From: Neelides folsomi
Taxonomy: Eukaryota > Arthropoda > Collembola > Neelipleona > Neelidae
Length of the DNA: 64,000 nt
Direction: 5' to 3'
NCBI GenBank assembly: GCA_034687125.1
Contig: JAQGBZ010000294.1
Span: 16,583 to 80,582, forward strand
Positions 1-13,193 of the stretch are shown piece after piece. How positions within the stretch are numbered: the stretch's first letter is position 1; every line of letters starts with the position of its first letter. Under the pieces are notes generated by a model. The model searched no databases. It saw only the letters and a program-made list of their open reading frames with translations, and had not been told where the DNA came from. The translations under genes were made by a program, and so were the position numbers.

Positions 1-1893
1 CAATACTGTTAATGTATTAATGGTTAAAATTTGTAAATAAGTACAGCGATGGGAATTCCAAGAATTCTGCGTAAACTCGATAAAGCATTTTGATTACATG
101 AATTATGCATAAGTCGTTTATACAAAGATAAGGTCGTCTTGTGAGTTTAAGGAAAAGGAGGAAAGGGTTTCATTAGCAAATGCGAGTACAACATTGGATT
201 ACATATAAATACAGATAGTTAGGTATTTACATTTTACATACATAATGGTACAGATATATAGGTAATGGTATAAGTTGTATTTCCCTAACTGATCCATATT
301 TAAATATATTAAGTCATGTACACTCGTAATAAAAATGATTTCTTGATTTAAAAATCATTTTGAATTCACTTGTAAATTCAAATCGCACATTCGAAGTAGC
401 TCTTTCCATATAACTATTGCACTGGGAAGATGAGGGCCTTGATTTTAAATGACTCCTCACCTCCCCCCGCAATGAGTGTATGATTTAGTTGCGAATAATT
501 TGTAGATATCTTTTATTAAATTGCCAATTGTGAGTTGGGGAGTTAGATGTTTTACTCCGAAAGATCTTTTCCAACTGGAGCTCTTCCTCGCTCTTGAATA
601 CTTTTATTACTTAATTTGTGAGTCATCGGGATGGATTGCCGTTGAGATCAGCTCACATGAGGTTGTGGAAATGGAACGATTAATGTTTCACACGTTATTG
701 ATATCTGCTGACGGGCGATCTCACGACCCGTTACACTATTTACAGGTATTATTTAGGTACTTATATAAATATATGTAGGTTGTATTTATACGTACAATTT
801 GCATTTAAATAAATACTATAAAGATGTATTATATTACTATTTATTTATCTTAAATGCGTCTCTTTTACAATTGGAAATAATAAGAATTTTTGTTTCTTGG
901 AAAAGGAATTCATATTTTAGGAGTAAAAATGCTTTTCTGGTTGTAATAAATAGTTTGAGATTAATTATAAATTCGAGTCACTTACTCGACGTCGGCACTC
1001 TCTTTTTCATTACATCACTTCAACATTGGCAACATAAATATTTTATTAGTTCTTTTCCATTCTCTAACGGAAGAGTCTCCCATGCTTGACATTTCTTCTC
1101 GGAGGATTCCACGCTCTCGGGAAAATGGTTGAGAAAATAGAGACAACTCTCAAATAAGTTCTGTATCATTTGTTTCAGCTCAAATCCAAGAAGGCGGAAA
1201 CAAACGACCCGGAAGAGCCAACTTTGAGATCCTAATAAAACTATTGATTCGAGACGGGTTTTAAGCGCCACTCGCAAGATCATTTGAGGGAAATAGGATG
1301 GAATATTCCCACCATGTCGGCTGGCATTTTAAGTGGAAATTAGAAGGAGTCAGAAAGAGTTTCAAGTTTAATTTAAAGGATTAATTCATATCAAAATGAT
1401 TTGTTCTCCTTTCTTTCACTTAACTGCTCCACTTTGAGTTCAATGTTGAGGATTTTTCTTTTCAGGCTTCTTTTCTCATGGAACATTTTGGACAAAGATT
1501 TTTGGCTTGGCTTGGAAGAGATTTAAAATTTGGATATGAAGTTTCTTTCCAAGTTGGGTGTTGGTGAAAGGAGTGAGCTAACTATTGGAATAATCTCTGA
1601 CATGACAATTAAGATGAAGGGGGCTTAGTTACACAAACCGACCTGAATGGAAATTGTCGACTAATAAGACGCAGACACTTCAATTATCTTGTTAGGATGC
1701 TTCTCCTATCAAATTTCAACACTTCCACATGCACTTCCTTTTAATCTGGTAGTGGAAATAGAAAAGTGAACTAATACCTGCGCGTGGAAAATTAGCGGGC
1801 TATGAGTCATTGGAGGAATGATTTCAAACTTCTTTTATTAGATTGTGGGGAAATTATATCATAAAAGATATTAAATTTGAATTAACCACTTAA
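1..1893. other. Non-coding AT-rich DNA, no gene seen
   Basis: The stretch contains only short open frames with no recognisable domain. The longest starts at a TTG, or overlaps a frame on the other strand. Composition is AT-rich with TA-type simple sequence. I see no splice-framed exon, RNA gene or element ends here. Confidence 0.6.
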
Positions 1894-2521
1894 ATGATAA
1901 TAAATTGTGCTGTTGCAGAGTGCAGGCAATCAGCAGCTAACAATAGTGTGTCGCTTTACAGATTTTCTTTGAAAAACTTACCTGTTTTCAATATTTGAAA
2001 ACAAAGATGTAAAAGGAAAGAAAAGTTTTAATCCTCTGACTGCTAGGATTTGCTCAGAACATTTTATTTCAAATGATTTTGATTTAAAACCAGAATATGA
2101 ATTATTAAATGAACCCTATAAAAAGAATTTAAACCTAAATGGTGTTCCAACAATTTTCATTGAACGAAATATTCTACATAAAGACGAAGCAAGCGATCGA
2201 TACAAAGAAACATTGTAAAGGAATTAGGTAAATTATATAGTTGTAAAAATTGTTTATTTATTATCTTTAAATTGATGAAATGCTTAAATGAATTTTTTAT
2301 TATTTCCAGAAATTGAAGACGAACCTGAATCTCTTACCAGCGAAATATGGACACAAACTGATTTTCCAGATCGTAAAAAGAACGCTTTAAAATGCGGCTA
2401 TGGTGTAAATTTAGCTCAACAAGATTCTGCTTTGAATCAATTATTGATACTTGTTAGTTCAAAGAGATTTTTGTCGAAAACAGGACAAAAAAGTGTTTAC
2501 TCCCATGTCAAAAAGTATTGA
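1894..2521 (+). pseudogene. Decayed THAP-domain gene fragment with one intron
   Basis: THAP domains are C2CH zinc-binding DNA-binding modules found in transcription regulators and in P-element-type transposases. An ATG at 1894 opens a frame with the first zinc ligands (Cys-x4-Cys in NCAVAEC) followed by YRFSL, and stops at TGA 1996-1998. One frame over, from about 1997, the domain continues with ICSEHF (the second Cys and the His), then NDFDL and VPTIF, which are typical of the C-terminal half. The expected central Trp region between the halves is missing or unrecognisable. This frame stops at TAA 2216-2218. A further shift would read into a splice donor (GTAAAT after 2227) and an acceptor (TTTCCAG ending 2309). 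The second exon at 2310-2521 is then open to a TGA and is rich in acidic residues. The retained intron argues against a processed retrocopy. Two frame breaks and the lost centre argue that it is dead. It could be a host gene relic or a domesticated or dead P-type transposase; no catalytic region is visible downstream. Confidence 0.7.
2228..2309 (+). other. Intron of the THAP pseudogene
   Basis: This 82-bp interval begins GTAAAT and ends with a pyrimidine-containing TATTTCCAG. Splicing joins the tail of the THAP frame to the acidic frame at 2310 in phase 1. It is inferred from splice consensus only. Confidence 0.5.
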
Positions 2522-3769
2522 GTAAACGTATCCTAATAATAAAAGCTATGGATACATTTTATTTGACAACTCTATGCCAAATATGCTCGCACGAGATAGC
2601 ATGCTAGAGAATTTGAGACAATTGAAATTTTGGGTTGCGATTGGAATTCCTCTTTACTTACATATGAACGTTTGCAAAATGCACATTTATTTGATTTTCC
2701 TTTGTTTTGAGTTTCAATAATATTCTTTTCTAAATAACTCGTTAATTTAACGAACCCTTTTCCATCCTATTTACTGATCTTTTGTATACCTATTTGCACT
2801 TAACCTTTAAATTTTATCTATTCACTTTATTTTTGAACATAATTATTTATAATACATAATAATATACATTCCGCTTAATAATTATTATAATAAAAAAATT
2901 TCAACTTCTCTACATAAGTATTTTCATTAATCTTGGAAGTAGTTCAATTCCAATGCATAAATATTAAATCTATATATTTCTATTAGTACTTGTTATCACG
3001 ACTTCACCTTATATTTACTAGGATAATTCCTATTTTGAGATTTTGTCCGAAATGAAGCGTATAATGGTATTATAGGGGAGGGAATTCCAGAAAGCATCCA
3101 TAAAACTTATTAAAATACCTACCGATACATATGATACATACAAAAAGTCTCAAAAGAAGGATTATATATTTTTATAAATTATAAGTATTTCTTAGTATAA
3201 AGTTAAATATAAAAAGTGGTTCATATCCAAGTGAGTCATGGTCTTAATGAACATTTCTTATCTCTTCCTTTTGGTAAGTTCAAATAAAAATGAGCGTGAA
3301 GAGCATTGAAGCCCAAAAAGGAGAATCATCAAAGTTAATCAATCCCCAGAGGAGGAAAATTAAGTGGGGAAAAATCATTAAGGAAGAAGAAGGGTTGAAA
3401 TGAAACTCTCATTGCCGTGAGGCAAAAACTCTTTTTCACCTTTTCTCACTTCTTTGTTTCCTCCTTTCCCTTGTTTTTTACAGCTCAAGTGGAAAAAGTT
3501 CTTTTTCCTATTTCACAACGCTCTTTCCACTCCTTTCCCCTGAATTACCACGAGTAAACGTTCTTTTTATCCATTTTAATTAAATGCCAAAAATGTAAAT
3601 AAACTAACTCTTTTGTTCATTACATTCGAAGTGATAATATTATATCCGAAGCCTTTAAAAGTCAACCGAAGACTTTAAATGCCTTCAATACTACACTTCA
3701 TTTAAGCCAAGGTTTAATTTATCCTTGCATGTTAATCCTACAATAAATTCAATTATCTAACATGATGAC
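2522..3769. other. Non-coding interval before the hAT-type element
   Basis: No open frame continues the THAP relic, and no transposase-like peptide was recognised in either strand. The interval ends at the left 8-bp flank (3762-3769, ATGATGAC) of the element that follows. Confidence 0.5.
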
Positions 3770-4906
3770 CAGGGCTGTGAAGTTTATGTGCATACCTTTT
3801 CTTTATTGGTCAGAAATGTTCAAAAAATTTTTTGGCTAGGCATGTTTCATATAAAATAGATCTCGATTATGCAATAAAATTCATACCAATTTTAGCATCG
3901 GCACCTTTTCCACCTATTCACACCTTTTCATACCTATTTTAACTATTGAAAACCTATTTCCCAAGTTTTTGCCAACATGTTTCTCAAAAACAATAAAAAC
4001 ACTTAAAATGGTTCCTCTAAATGACAGAATATAATTGTAAACACATACATACCACCTATATACCTATAGCATAAAGGCTAATTCTTTGAAGGTCTCTAAC
4101 TAGGAAAAAATGAATTCGGCGTTATAGCCTCCCAAATAATTATATCAAAAATCTCATATGAAATGGCCGATAACGCCGATAAGTGTATCTTTCTTTATAT
4201 TTTCACAATATTACTAAATGCACTTTTATTCAAAATTTCATGGTATTTTGGATATTGAAACTTAAACTTTTTAAAATAGCGATTTACTGAAAAGTGCTAG
4301 ACACGCAAAGTTCTACTTGAAACTCTATAATTTAGAGTACCTACTCTAAACTATTTTTGCATTAAAATTTTCGAATTTTCAAAATATTGATAAAATTTAA
4401 TTAACAATTCGAAATTTTAAGCGTGGTCGCTCACTTAATGTTAGTTCAAAAAATTTTTTGTAGATAAAATTACTAGAACTCTATTTAAAGATTAAAAATA
4501 TAAAATCATTTGAACTATACTATAATGCATTAGCAATGCGAATAACTGTTCATTAAAGCTTCTTATTGAAATTGCATATATGGGGACCTCGAAACGCTTG
4601 TCCATGTTTCCATATAAGCCCTACTTGAGCGAACTCACGAGGTATTAGCAGCGCAAATTCATTATAGGTTCTCATTTTAAGTTTGCACCGTTGACAACGG
4701 TTGAGGTAGAAAGGTAATTTTTTGATGCATAAATCTGTGTTAGCTGATAATCATTTACGGTTTAAAATTAAGAGATGTTGGTTGTTACAACTAAGAACTC
4801 ATAAGAGCAAGTGTTTAATGAATAAATTTACGAATTTTAACACAAAAACTCAAACATATTTTCATATCTATTTTCTCGAATTTGGCAACTAAATTTCACA
4901 GCCCTG
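3770..4906. mobile_element. Non-autonomous hAT-type DNA transposon, 1137 bp
   Basis: Both ends carry the same inverted terminal sequence. The left end starts CAGGGCTGTGAA at 3770, and the right end reads TTCACAGCCCTG up to 4906. Extending to 22 bases, 19 match. The outside flanks are ATGATGAC (3762-3769) and GTGATGAC (4907-4914), an 8-bp pair with 7 matches. An 8-bp target duplication and ends beginning CAGGG are the hallmarks of the hAT superfamily. The interior has no open frame of useful length and no transposase motif, so it would need a transposase supplied in trans. Just inside the left end is a degenerate run built on CACCTTTT / ACCTATTT words (about 3900-3970). The mismatches in the ends and in the duplication suggest an old insertion. 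Confidence 0.8.
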
Positions 4907-6802
4907 GTGATGACATACTTACCTACCTACACATACATAATACAATAAATACTTAATACTGCATATAATTAATTCGACACGATGAATAATTTTATTATTA
5001 GGGGTCATTGTACCAATATATAGTAGATTTTTACATTTTCTATTAACTATATGTATATGGTATATAAGTAAACTGTACAGATCTGGTGAAAATCTGTATG
5101 GAATTTTACTACAATACCCATATATATATATATATTGTATAGGTATGGGTTATTTATTGTATAGTTATATGTAAGATATGTATAAGATTGTATGGTATCT
5201 CAACAAGGAGGAGTTGAGAGAAGAGTCGGAATGAGTCCCGTTGTAAATTTGCGGAGAAGTTAAAGTGGAAGTCTGAAGAATGAATGTGGAAAGGCTGAAA
5301 AGGGCAGTAGTAGTAGGGATGTAGAAAAGGAGCAAATGACATTTCATTTCACCCTCCCGCTCTACAACCCAAGGAGGAGAAATCAAGTGAAGTAACTCGG
5401 AGCTTTTCTTCCTCCCTCCCACGTTATTAGGGCAGAAGGAGGAAGGATATGAGGCAGATTTGGTCCAAGACATTTGGTCATCCATCTTGCAAATGCCCCA
5501 ACATATTTCATTTCGTCCCTACCATATTGTTCCCAGCTACCTCTGACTCTCTCTCTCTGCCCGGGTAAAGGAGGAAAAGCTGGAGAAAAAGAGAAGTGGG
5601 GAGGGTTGAGGATTTACCAGGAGTAATTCGAAGAACAAGATACAATCTCCCGGTGTCTAAACTCATGTCTACAAATTGGGCGAAACACATTTTTCTCCAT
5701 TTTCAATTTGAAACGAGAAGGGATGAGAATTGGAGTGGCCATTACGAACCCAGAATGGTCCAGTCCACATTGAAATCCCATTTAGAACCCATCGTATGTC
5801 AATCAATATTTATTTCGCGGATCCTAATGCCTGGGATGTTATGAGTTACGACATCCTGCTTCCCAAGATTGGTTTTTGATTCATAAAAAGATTATCCCAT
5901 TGTGTTGGTGGGCTGAAATGAAGGATGGACGAAGGATCGACGAAGCTTTCAATATATTTCACATTGATCTCCAAATCGCACGTTTGTTCTCATTCCTCCA
6001 CTTCTTCCTCTTACGCACCGTTTTTCGACATATTTTTTGGAGACGATTTTTTGATCTTGTATCGATTTAAAATGTTTTTTTATGTCCTAGAAAATTTAGA
6101 TGGTTTAAATAGGTCACTAAAATAGAGGAGATTTTTCATGTAGATTAGGCATATGCAACATTCATTATTACATTTAATTTTACAATGCATTTACGTAAGC
6201 ATTAGGTAAAAGATACAATATATTTGTATAAATGTATAAATGTAGGGTAAATACAGATTTTGTGTATAAAGTTAATTTATCGTTTAATTAAAATTTTTGA
6301 AATTGATTCATTTTTTCTTCAAGTTGGTTGTAAAAAGTTCAATCAATCTTCCTGGTAGAGTGAAAATATTTTCATTGTTTAAGCTGATCTTGAGTTGTGA
6401 AGTGATTTATTTATTCCTTTCTCCTCCGGCTTAGGGAATCTACTTATCTCCAGAAAAACGAATCCAGAGTGCATAAAAACTCTGCCCTACTTAACACGTA
6501 CAAGTCTAATAGAAGGCTTTATGGAAATTCGCGAATCCCACATTGTTGCCTCACCCATTTACACACCATGCTTGCCAAATGGAGTTTGTAGATCATGGTC
6601 GCTATACTAAAATATAAATAATGTCACAATGTGCTCTTACATATTACCATATAAAACACGGTATCAGATATAGGATGCTTTTTGTCATCTACAGTAATAT
6701 ACGCATCATATTCATAAGGATTATGGCCCCTAGCATACATATTTACACCCGATGAATTTTGCAGTAGTGATAATGGAATACTAAGACAGGTATGCAAATA
6801 AA
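4907..6802. other. Non-coding interval with a TA microsatellite
   Basis: Several overlapping short frames occur on both strands around 5.2-6.1 kb, but none shows a domain, and their composition follows the local purine/pyrimidine blocks. A (TA)7 run lies at 5121-5135 inside a weak palindrome (ATACCCA ... TATGGGT). Confidence 0.5.
5121..5135. repeat. (TA)7 microsatellite
   Basis: Uninterrupted TA dinucleotides within a TA-rich stretch. Confidence 0.8.
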
Positions 6803-7198
6803 TTGATTATCAACAGGGATAAGTTGTTGACAAGTGTGGACTTTATAAGGTTTCAATTTCAGATCGTATTTTAAAATTCGTCTTGCAGATGAGCGACTCA
6901 CACCACTTTGAGATGCCAGCCTCCGGAGAGACTTTCCCGAACTAATCTCCATCGCCGCCTTGATGCTTACAATGTTTCTTGAAGTTCTTACAGTTCGTGA
7001 TCTGGGTGAAAACACCCTATCCACACTTCCCGTCATTCTGAGCTTATTAATTAATTGAAAAACTGTTTACCTATCAGGCGCTACGGTATTAGGAAACTGT
7101 TCTCTGAACGCTGCAATTGTCATTAGAGTATTCTTTGTTGAAATATAGGTTTCAACAATAAAAACTCTTTGATTGACAGTAAATTTATTAGGAGCCAT
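6803..7198 (-). pseudogene. N-terminal fragment of a Tc1/mariner-type transposase
   Basis: Reading the minus strand from ATG at 7198 gives MAPNKFTVNQRVFIVETY and an AAFREQFPNT segment. A single in-frame TAA at 7067-7069 follows. The same frame then continues with KLRMTGSVDR, RTVRTSRN, LASQSGVSRSSARRIL and LKPYKVHTCQQL. This is the order of the two helix-turn-helix units and linker of mariner-like transposases of the kind common in arthropod genomes (first HTH, RxTGSV hinge, then a second HTH ending in SxSxxxRIL and LxPYK). Homology fades near 6803, and nothing resembling the catalytic DDE/D domain follows, so only about the first 130 residues survive. The stop replaces a position that is usually basic in relatives. 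It is non-functional by both truncation and nonsense mutation. No terminal inverted repeats were found around it. Confidence 0.8.
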
Positions 7199-7402
7199 TA
7201 TTACATTAAATTGGAAATAATGTACAAATTTATAAAATAGCATTGGAGCGGGATGCAATTTAATTTTCCTATCTAAATGCTTTACGCGTGGCTTTCCTTA
7301 TTAGTCGCAATTCATTTGGATCTCTCTGTATTAATAATAATAATACAATTTATGTATTAATAATATGTATACTGCATGTATAATATGGTATACATATGAA
7401 GT

Positions 7403-8164
<762 letters not shown>

Positions 8165-8280
8165 CAGAAAAATTGTCCTATGAGTGATGAGCATTAGTCC
8201 TTATTATAAACTTCATCTTATGTATACGTAAGCTACTCATTGTCAATATGATTCACTTTGAACTAAATAAACATATTCTA

Positions 8281-8399
8281 CAAACTGTCCACTTAATAGG
8301 CAAACAGGGAATATGAAAACGTAAAAAATAACAAAAATTTCTAAGGATTTCCATATTATTTTCATTATCCTTATGTTTACTTATTAAGTGGACACTTTG
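8281..8399. mobile_element. 119-bp TA-flanked MITE (Tc1/mariner-like)
   Basis: The left end begins CAAACTGTCCACTTAATA. The right end, read on the minus strand, begins CAAAGTGTCCACTTAATA, so the first 18 bases differ at one position. The similarity continues with small differences for about 40 bases per arm, making most of the element a hairpin. TA dinucleotides flank it at 8279-8280 and 8400-8401, as expected for insertion by the IS630/Tc1/mariner group. It has no coding capacity. It lies just after the zinc-finger pseudogene. Confidence 0.75.
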
Positions 8400-9226
8400 T
8401 ATTTAATATTATTAGTTTTATCTAATTTTTTAATCATACACAAATAAGGACATTATTAATCTTAAGTAATATATCTGTTCGGGGGAACATCAGATCTTGG
8501 TATTTTTGAGTTCTCTCTTAATATCGAAATTGTTAATACTCCCGGTTGGTTGGTGGTTGGACGAAGATCCGGAATTCCAAATTCTCCCCAAACCATCTCA
8601 AGACCTGAGTTATGGGTCTTATATGAGGGCAGCTGCAAATGATGTAAATGCGACATCCTTCTTCATACAATCCATTATCTTCTTCCTAACCACTTTTTTC
8701 ATTCCACTTCTGCCCTTGATTACTTATTCGACCCACATCAATTGAATGCCAAGTCTTTTGATATTCAATTTTGGAAATTCATAGCCATTATTATTGCCTC
8801 ATCATTTATCATAATTACCGCTCCGGCCCTATTGGGAAGAATCTCTAAAATTTATGACTCCCGGGGAAATTTAGTCCCATACGTATGGTGTTGGGTGAAT
8901 AATGGTTTGGTGCGTGCCAAAGATAAAATTTAATGATTCTTAATTGATCTTACTTTATTATTCCAAATCTTCCAAATACTCCATAACAAATAAACATTAT
9001 TTTTCCCTTTAGCCTTTAAGACATCCGCTTTACAATTTGCCAATTGCTAATTTGTCTAAACTTACTTTAGCAGATTGCTTCCAAATTACTATTGCAAATC
9101 CTCATTACAAATTATTGCAAATTATTTTCTGAATAAATCTAATACATAAGTATAAATCTCTATTATTACAAAAATATACAGATTTACATCAAAATTTACA
9201 TTTTTTACATTTAATGTATAAGTATA

Positions 9227-9277
9227 CATTTTTACAATTAAGGTTTCATTTTTGCATTCTTACAATTAAGGTTTTTT
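9227..9277. repeat. Two-copy short direct repeat
   Basis: The word TTACAATTAAGGTTT occurs twice, about 29 bases apart, inside a T-rich run. Confidence 0.6.
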
Positions 9278-10768
9278 GTAGTTTAATAAATATTGTTGCG
9301 GAAGTGTGTAAAACTAAACATACCACTCATGTTGAACTAAATTGGGCTGTTTGAGAAACAAAGTATGACCATTATGGCGAGACCTGGTGGATTGAGAAGA
9401 GCAAATGTCTCCGAATGAGTTCTCTGGTTCCTCATAAAACCATGTGTGCCCGAGATTTGGGCCTTTATTGCCCGGGAGGTATTGTTCCAGAAGAGAGGGA
9501 TGAAAGAAGGGGAGTTAATTAAACGTCTTAATGGGGTTAAGATTAAGGGGAAATAGGTAGTAAAATTCTAGACCCATTAAAACCTTCCCCCCATTTTTAT
9601 GGACAAGGGGTTGTGAAGGAGGAGAATGAATTGTAAAAGGAACATAACTTGTAGCCTCCGAGGAAGGGAATTGTCATAAAAGAAGTGGATTATTACAAAG
9701 AAACGTCCCATGGTAGGCACTTTGATTGAATTTATTAACTTATGAAATAAGTTCATTGTAAGGGGTTGTTAAAAGCAAAGAATATTTTACTTGTTAATAA
9801 AAATCCACGGCGGTTCCTATTTTGCATATCTTCGTTTGGATTTGTAGGAAACTTTGGGAGTTTCCCTTCTTTGAAAACTTTCCAATGGTGGGGAGAAAAG
9901 TTGAGGAAAGAAGGAAGAAAAGTTTCATTGATATACGATATTATGCCAATTGACTTTAAGTGTAGTGAGTTATTTCCAATATAGAGAGATGGGCAAGCTT
10001 TATTGCCAAATCATCTTAAGATTGAAAAGAAGCAAAAAAATTTTTGATTCATTTTTTAATTCTTTGATTTTTAATATTTTTCTCGTACAATTTTTTTTAA
10101 ATTGGTATATTTAAAATATTTTTGTTAATATGATTCAGAGCAATCGGTCGTAATTACTGCTATTTTATTTTGAATGTGTCTATTATTAAAATTTTAGGAT
10201 TTTTAAATATGTAAATTTAACTAAATGTTGATTATTGTTAGAAATAGTGTAGATAAAAAGAAATAATTTTTTTGGTCCAAATAACCGATCCTTCATTTTG
10301 TATGTAGGTCGAGAGAAATGTGTTGAAAGGATGAAAGTGGTATGTAAAAAAATAAAAATGAATAGAAAGAGCCTTGACAAGTATGTTTATGCACGCTGGG
10401 TTAGCTTAACTTCACTTGGCCTTAACTTTTTTGAGAAAAAAAGTTATATAAAAGTTGAAAACCCAGCTTTCTTTCATTTTACTTCCTCTTTTCCTCAAGT
10501 AGGCTGTCATTTAAAACTTTCTCGACCATTCTGTTTCCACTTTACTCCAACTCTTTAGCATGATTTTTCACTCATAAGTTGGATATGCACATACGCATAA
10601 TATGTGTAATGTAAGTAATATATCCGAAATATATGGAGCTGTAGATTTTATCTTATCTGTAAAACCTATTTTAATTCTAATATATTTGAGTTATTAAACA
10701 GATATGGTATGTGAGGATTTTATTACATTCTGTATCTCTATTTATTCTACCAATATAAGAAAAATGAA

Positions 10769-10784
10769 TATATATATATATATA
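10769..10784. repeat. (TA)8 microsatellite
   Basis: Uninterrupted TA dinucleotides in an AT-rich background. Confidence 0.8.
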
Positions 10785-12048
10785 GTTAAAATAATATTTA
10801 CAGTCAAAGTATTCGAATATTCAAATGGTAATATTTATATAAAATGTGTATTTTATGCATTTTCTGAGTAATTTGTTTTCATTATACGAGAATTTGGTAA
10901 ATTGCTTTAAATTGCATATTATTTTTTACTCAAGTATTAAAATGGTCAGAATAATGTTGACATTTGTATTTAATACATTTTAATATTTTTGCTCTGATTA
11001 TTGGATTAGATTTTAATGACAATTGAAATTGTGGCAAGTTGATGAAAAATTAAATTGTAGAAAAAACTAAAGTTGTGAGTTGTGTTATGTACTTTATGTA
11101 TGTAAAACGTGAATGTGGTGAAAGCGGATTGAAGTTTTTGGATGTTCCAATGAGAATGACATTTTTTCCCAAAACTCCCCCGAGTCGTTTTTATTTGAAA
11201 CGTGAATTTTTCTCCTCTTGAATAAAAGCGAATAAAAAAAGAAAACTTAAAAGCATAGCGAATCTCTTTACATCTCTTTCCGACTTCTTCATGCCTTTGG
11301 TCGTGTTGGGAGTGAAGGGATGTGAAGAGTGTGATGGAGGAAATTCAACTACCTCTTTTCCTGTTGTGAGTTTGGCTCAGTTTGGACCCCTCAAGGAAGA
11401 GACGTTAACAGAAATGGCCATGAGTGGCTCGGGTCTCGTTCAAAAAACTTTCCCCTTTTCATTTGATGACTCGATAGATCCTGGACACGGGCCGTGATCT
11501 TTTTCCCGACCTTCTCGGACTCTCATTGAGTTCATTGAGAGGAAGTGAGTCTTTGGCCCCTCGAGCTTCCCCTTACGTGCCCCTGTCCCACCATCAATAC
11601 AAATGCTTAGATTTGACATCCGCATCAATTCCCGTGTTTTCGGACCTCGAAGGCTCCCTTGGCACCGGAACACACAGCTTGGGTCTTTCCCCCTTTTACG
11701 ATTTCCACAGTCTCACACGAAGTGACTCCAACTCCCCCACGGCCACCTTCCATTATTCTCCATTTCTATAGCTTTGCATTACCCTACCCGAAGATGTATG
11801 GAGAAAGGGAAGGGAAATCGGATTCCTTTTCAACCACAAACAATCCGATAAGAGGGTCAAACAAAAGACCAGAAAAGGAAAAATACATTTTTTGATGGCC
11901 TGATTCGAGTGGATGTTCACATTTGTTGAAATGTCGGGATGTACAATTTCGACTTGTTACAACAACCATTTACATTTTGCAAAAGAATATTTCACATATG
12001 TAAGAATGTGCTAAATTCAAATAAAACTTTACAATTACAATACAATTT

Positions 12049-12086
12049 TAACTTACTGATTTATAACTTAAACTTACTGATTTATA
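12049..12086. repeat. Two-copy 21-bp tandem repeat
   Basis: ACTTACTGATTTATA appears twice with a 21-base period. Confidence 0.65.
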
Positions 12087-13093
12087 GGACATTTGTTCAA
12101 GAGTAATCTAACCTTAATTATTTAATTAATTCAATTATTTAACAAATAATTAAAATTGTATACGTGTGAATATTGAAAACTAAAATAATCTGAATTTGCA
12201 TTTTTATCATAAAATCGAGCTTTTGTTCAATCTCAGAATTTCTGAATTTGAGGATTTGTGACAATTTGTATTTTGGAATCTCCTTTTATTTATAAATTAA
12301 TGTGGCTATTTATTCACGTCAAAAAATACATTTTCCTTATCAGCACACGTTCCAACATCCTGGATTGAAAAAGTGACCACATTACGTTTGTGCTCCCAAA
12401 TTTGTCACTCCTTTTTTTCTCTTTTTAATATGAGGGCATTTTTTATTGTGTATTTCTCAAGCGTATCATAACAAGGGGTTTATTTTATCGCCCATGATCA
12501 TCCTCTTCATTGAGGGATAATAAAAAGAATAAATTGGGGAGAAGCGAAGCAATTTCCCAATTCCATTTCACAGCAGAGTCAAAGGGCAGTAAGTTATCGA
12601 GAGGAAACAGATATAAGGTGATGGGTCTCTCTACCCCACGGCGTCTCATCATTCCACCGCGGGTGGGGAAAACGACCATCACCCGATTGCGTCCAAGAAA
12701 CCTATAAAGAACCCGAGATCGTCCTTTGTATGTGGAGAGGGAGAAGAAACCCTGGACCAACCGCAGAATTTTTTATTCCTTATTGATTCCTTTTGTTTAC
12801 CGAGAAAGTGGAAGTGCCCACTCATATGATATGATGCAGGTACGAACAAACATGGGGAAAAGAACCACTTCAATTTTCCATCATTTTTCTAGACCAAGAA
12901 AAATGTATCTCTTGGACATATTTTTTTCCCTTTGGGGCAGCCTTCTTTTTATATTAAGTTGGATGGAGTGGTCTTATAGAAAATTCTTTTACTGGTTGGG
13001 AGATGTAAACATTTACTACTTCAATTAGCCACATAAGTTCGAGTACCATATATTGGATTCATTCCATATAAGAAACTTTACCAGACAAGCATA

Positions 13094-13193
13094 CTCCCTG
13101 GGCAAGAATGAAAAAGGAAAATCTTTTGGTTTGGGCTTGCTTTTCTTTTCCTTGCTGCGCGCAGATTTTCCATTCTCTTTCTTGCCCAGGGAG
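13094..13193. mobile_element. 100-bp TA-flanked hairpin element (MITE or stem-loop RNA gene)
   Basis: The two arms are inverted copies: CTCCCTGGGCAAGAA at the left and TTCTTGCCCAGGGAG at the right. Inside them is a second matching block, GGAAAATCT / AGATTTTCC. Each arm is about 31 bases with few mismatches, separated by a pyrimidine-rich loop containing CTGCGCGCAG. A TA dinucleotide sits immediately outside each end (13092-13093 and 13194-13195), which fits a Tc1/mariner-type MITE. The size and pairing would also suit a precursor-microRNA-like hairpin. The TA flanks make the transposon reading somewhat more likely, but TA is frequent here by chance. Confidence 0.6.

Larger units (their letters stand above)
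8402..13093. other. Non-coding interval, short repeats only
   Basis: No exon or domain was recognised. The frames at 8.5-8.9 kb are hydrophobic by composition but match nothing known to me. A GC-richer patch at about 11.27-11.80 kb opens short frames on both strands without a domain. Short duplications occur at about 9.23-9.28 kb and 12.05-12.09 kb, and a (TA)8 run lies at 10769-10784. Confidence 0.5.

Noticed and set aside
5121-5150. A TA-run with flanking ATACCCA / TATGGGT looked like a hairpin element.
   Set aside because: The arms are only about seven bases and the centre is a microsatellite; chance is sufficient.
8497-8933. Two hydrophobic plus-strand frames resembling membrane segments.
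   Set aside because: Short, in different frames, no family resemblance, T-rich composition explains the hydrophobicity.
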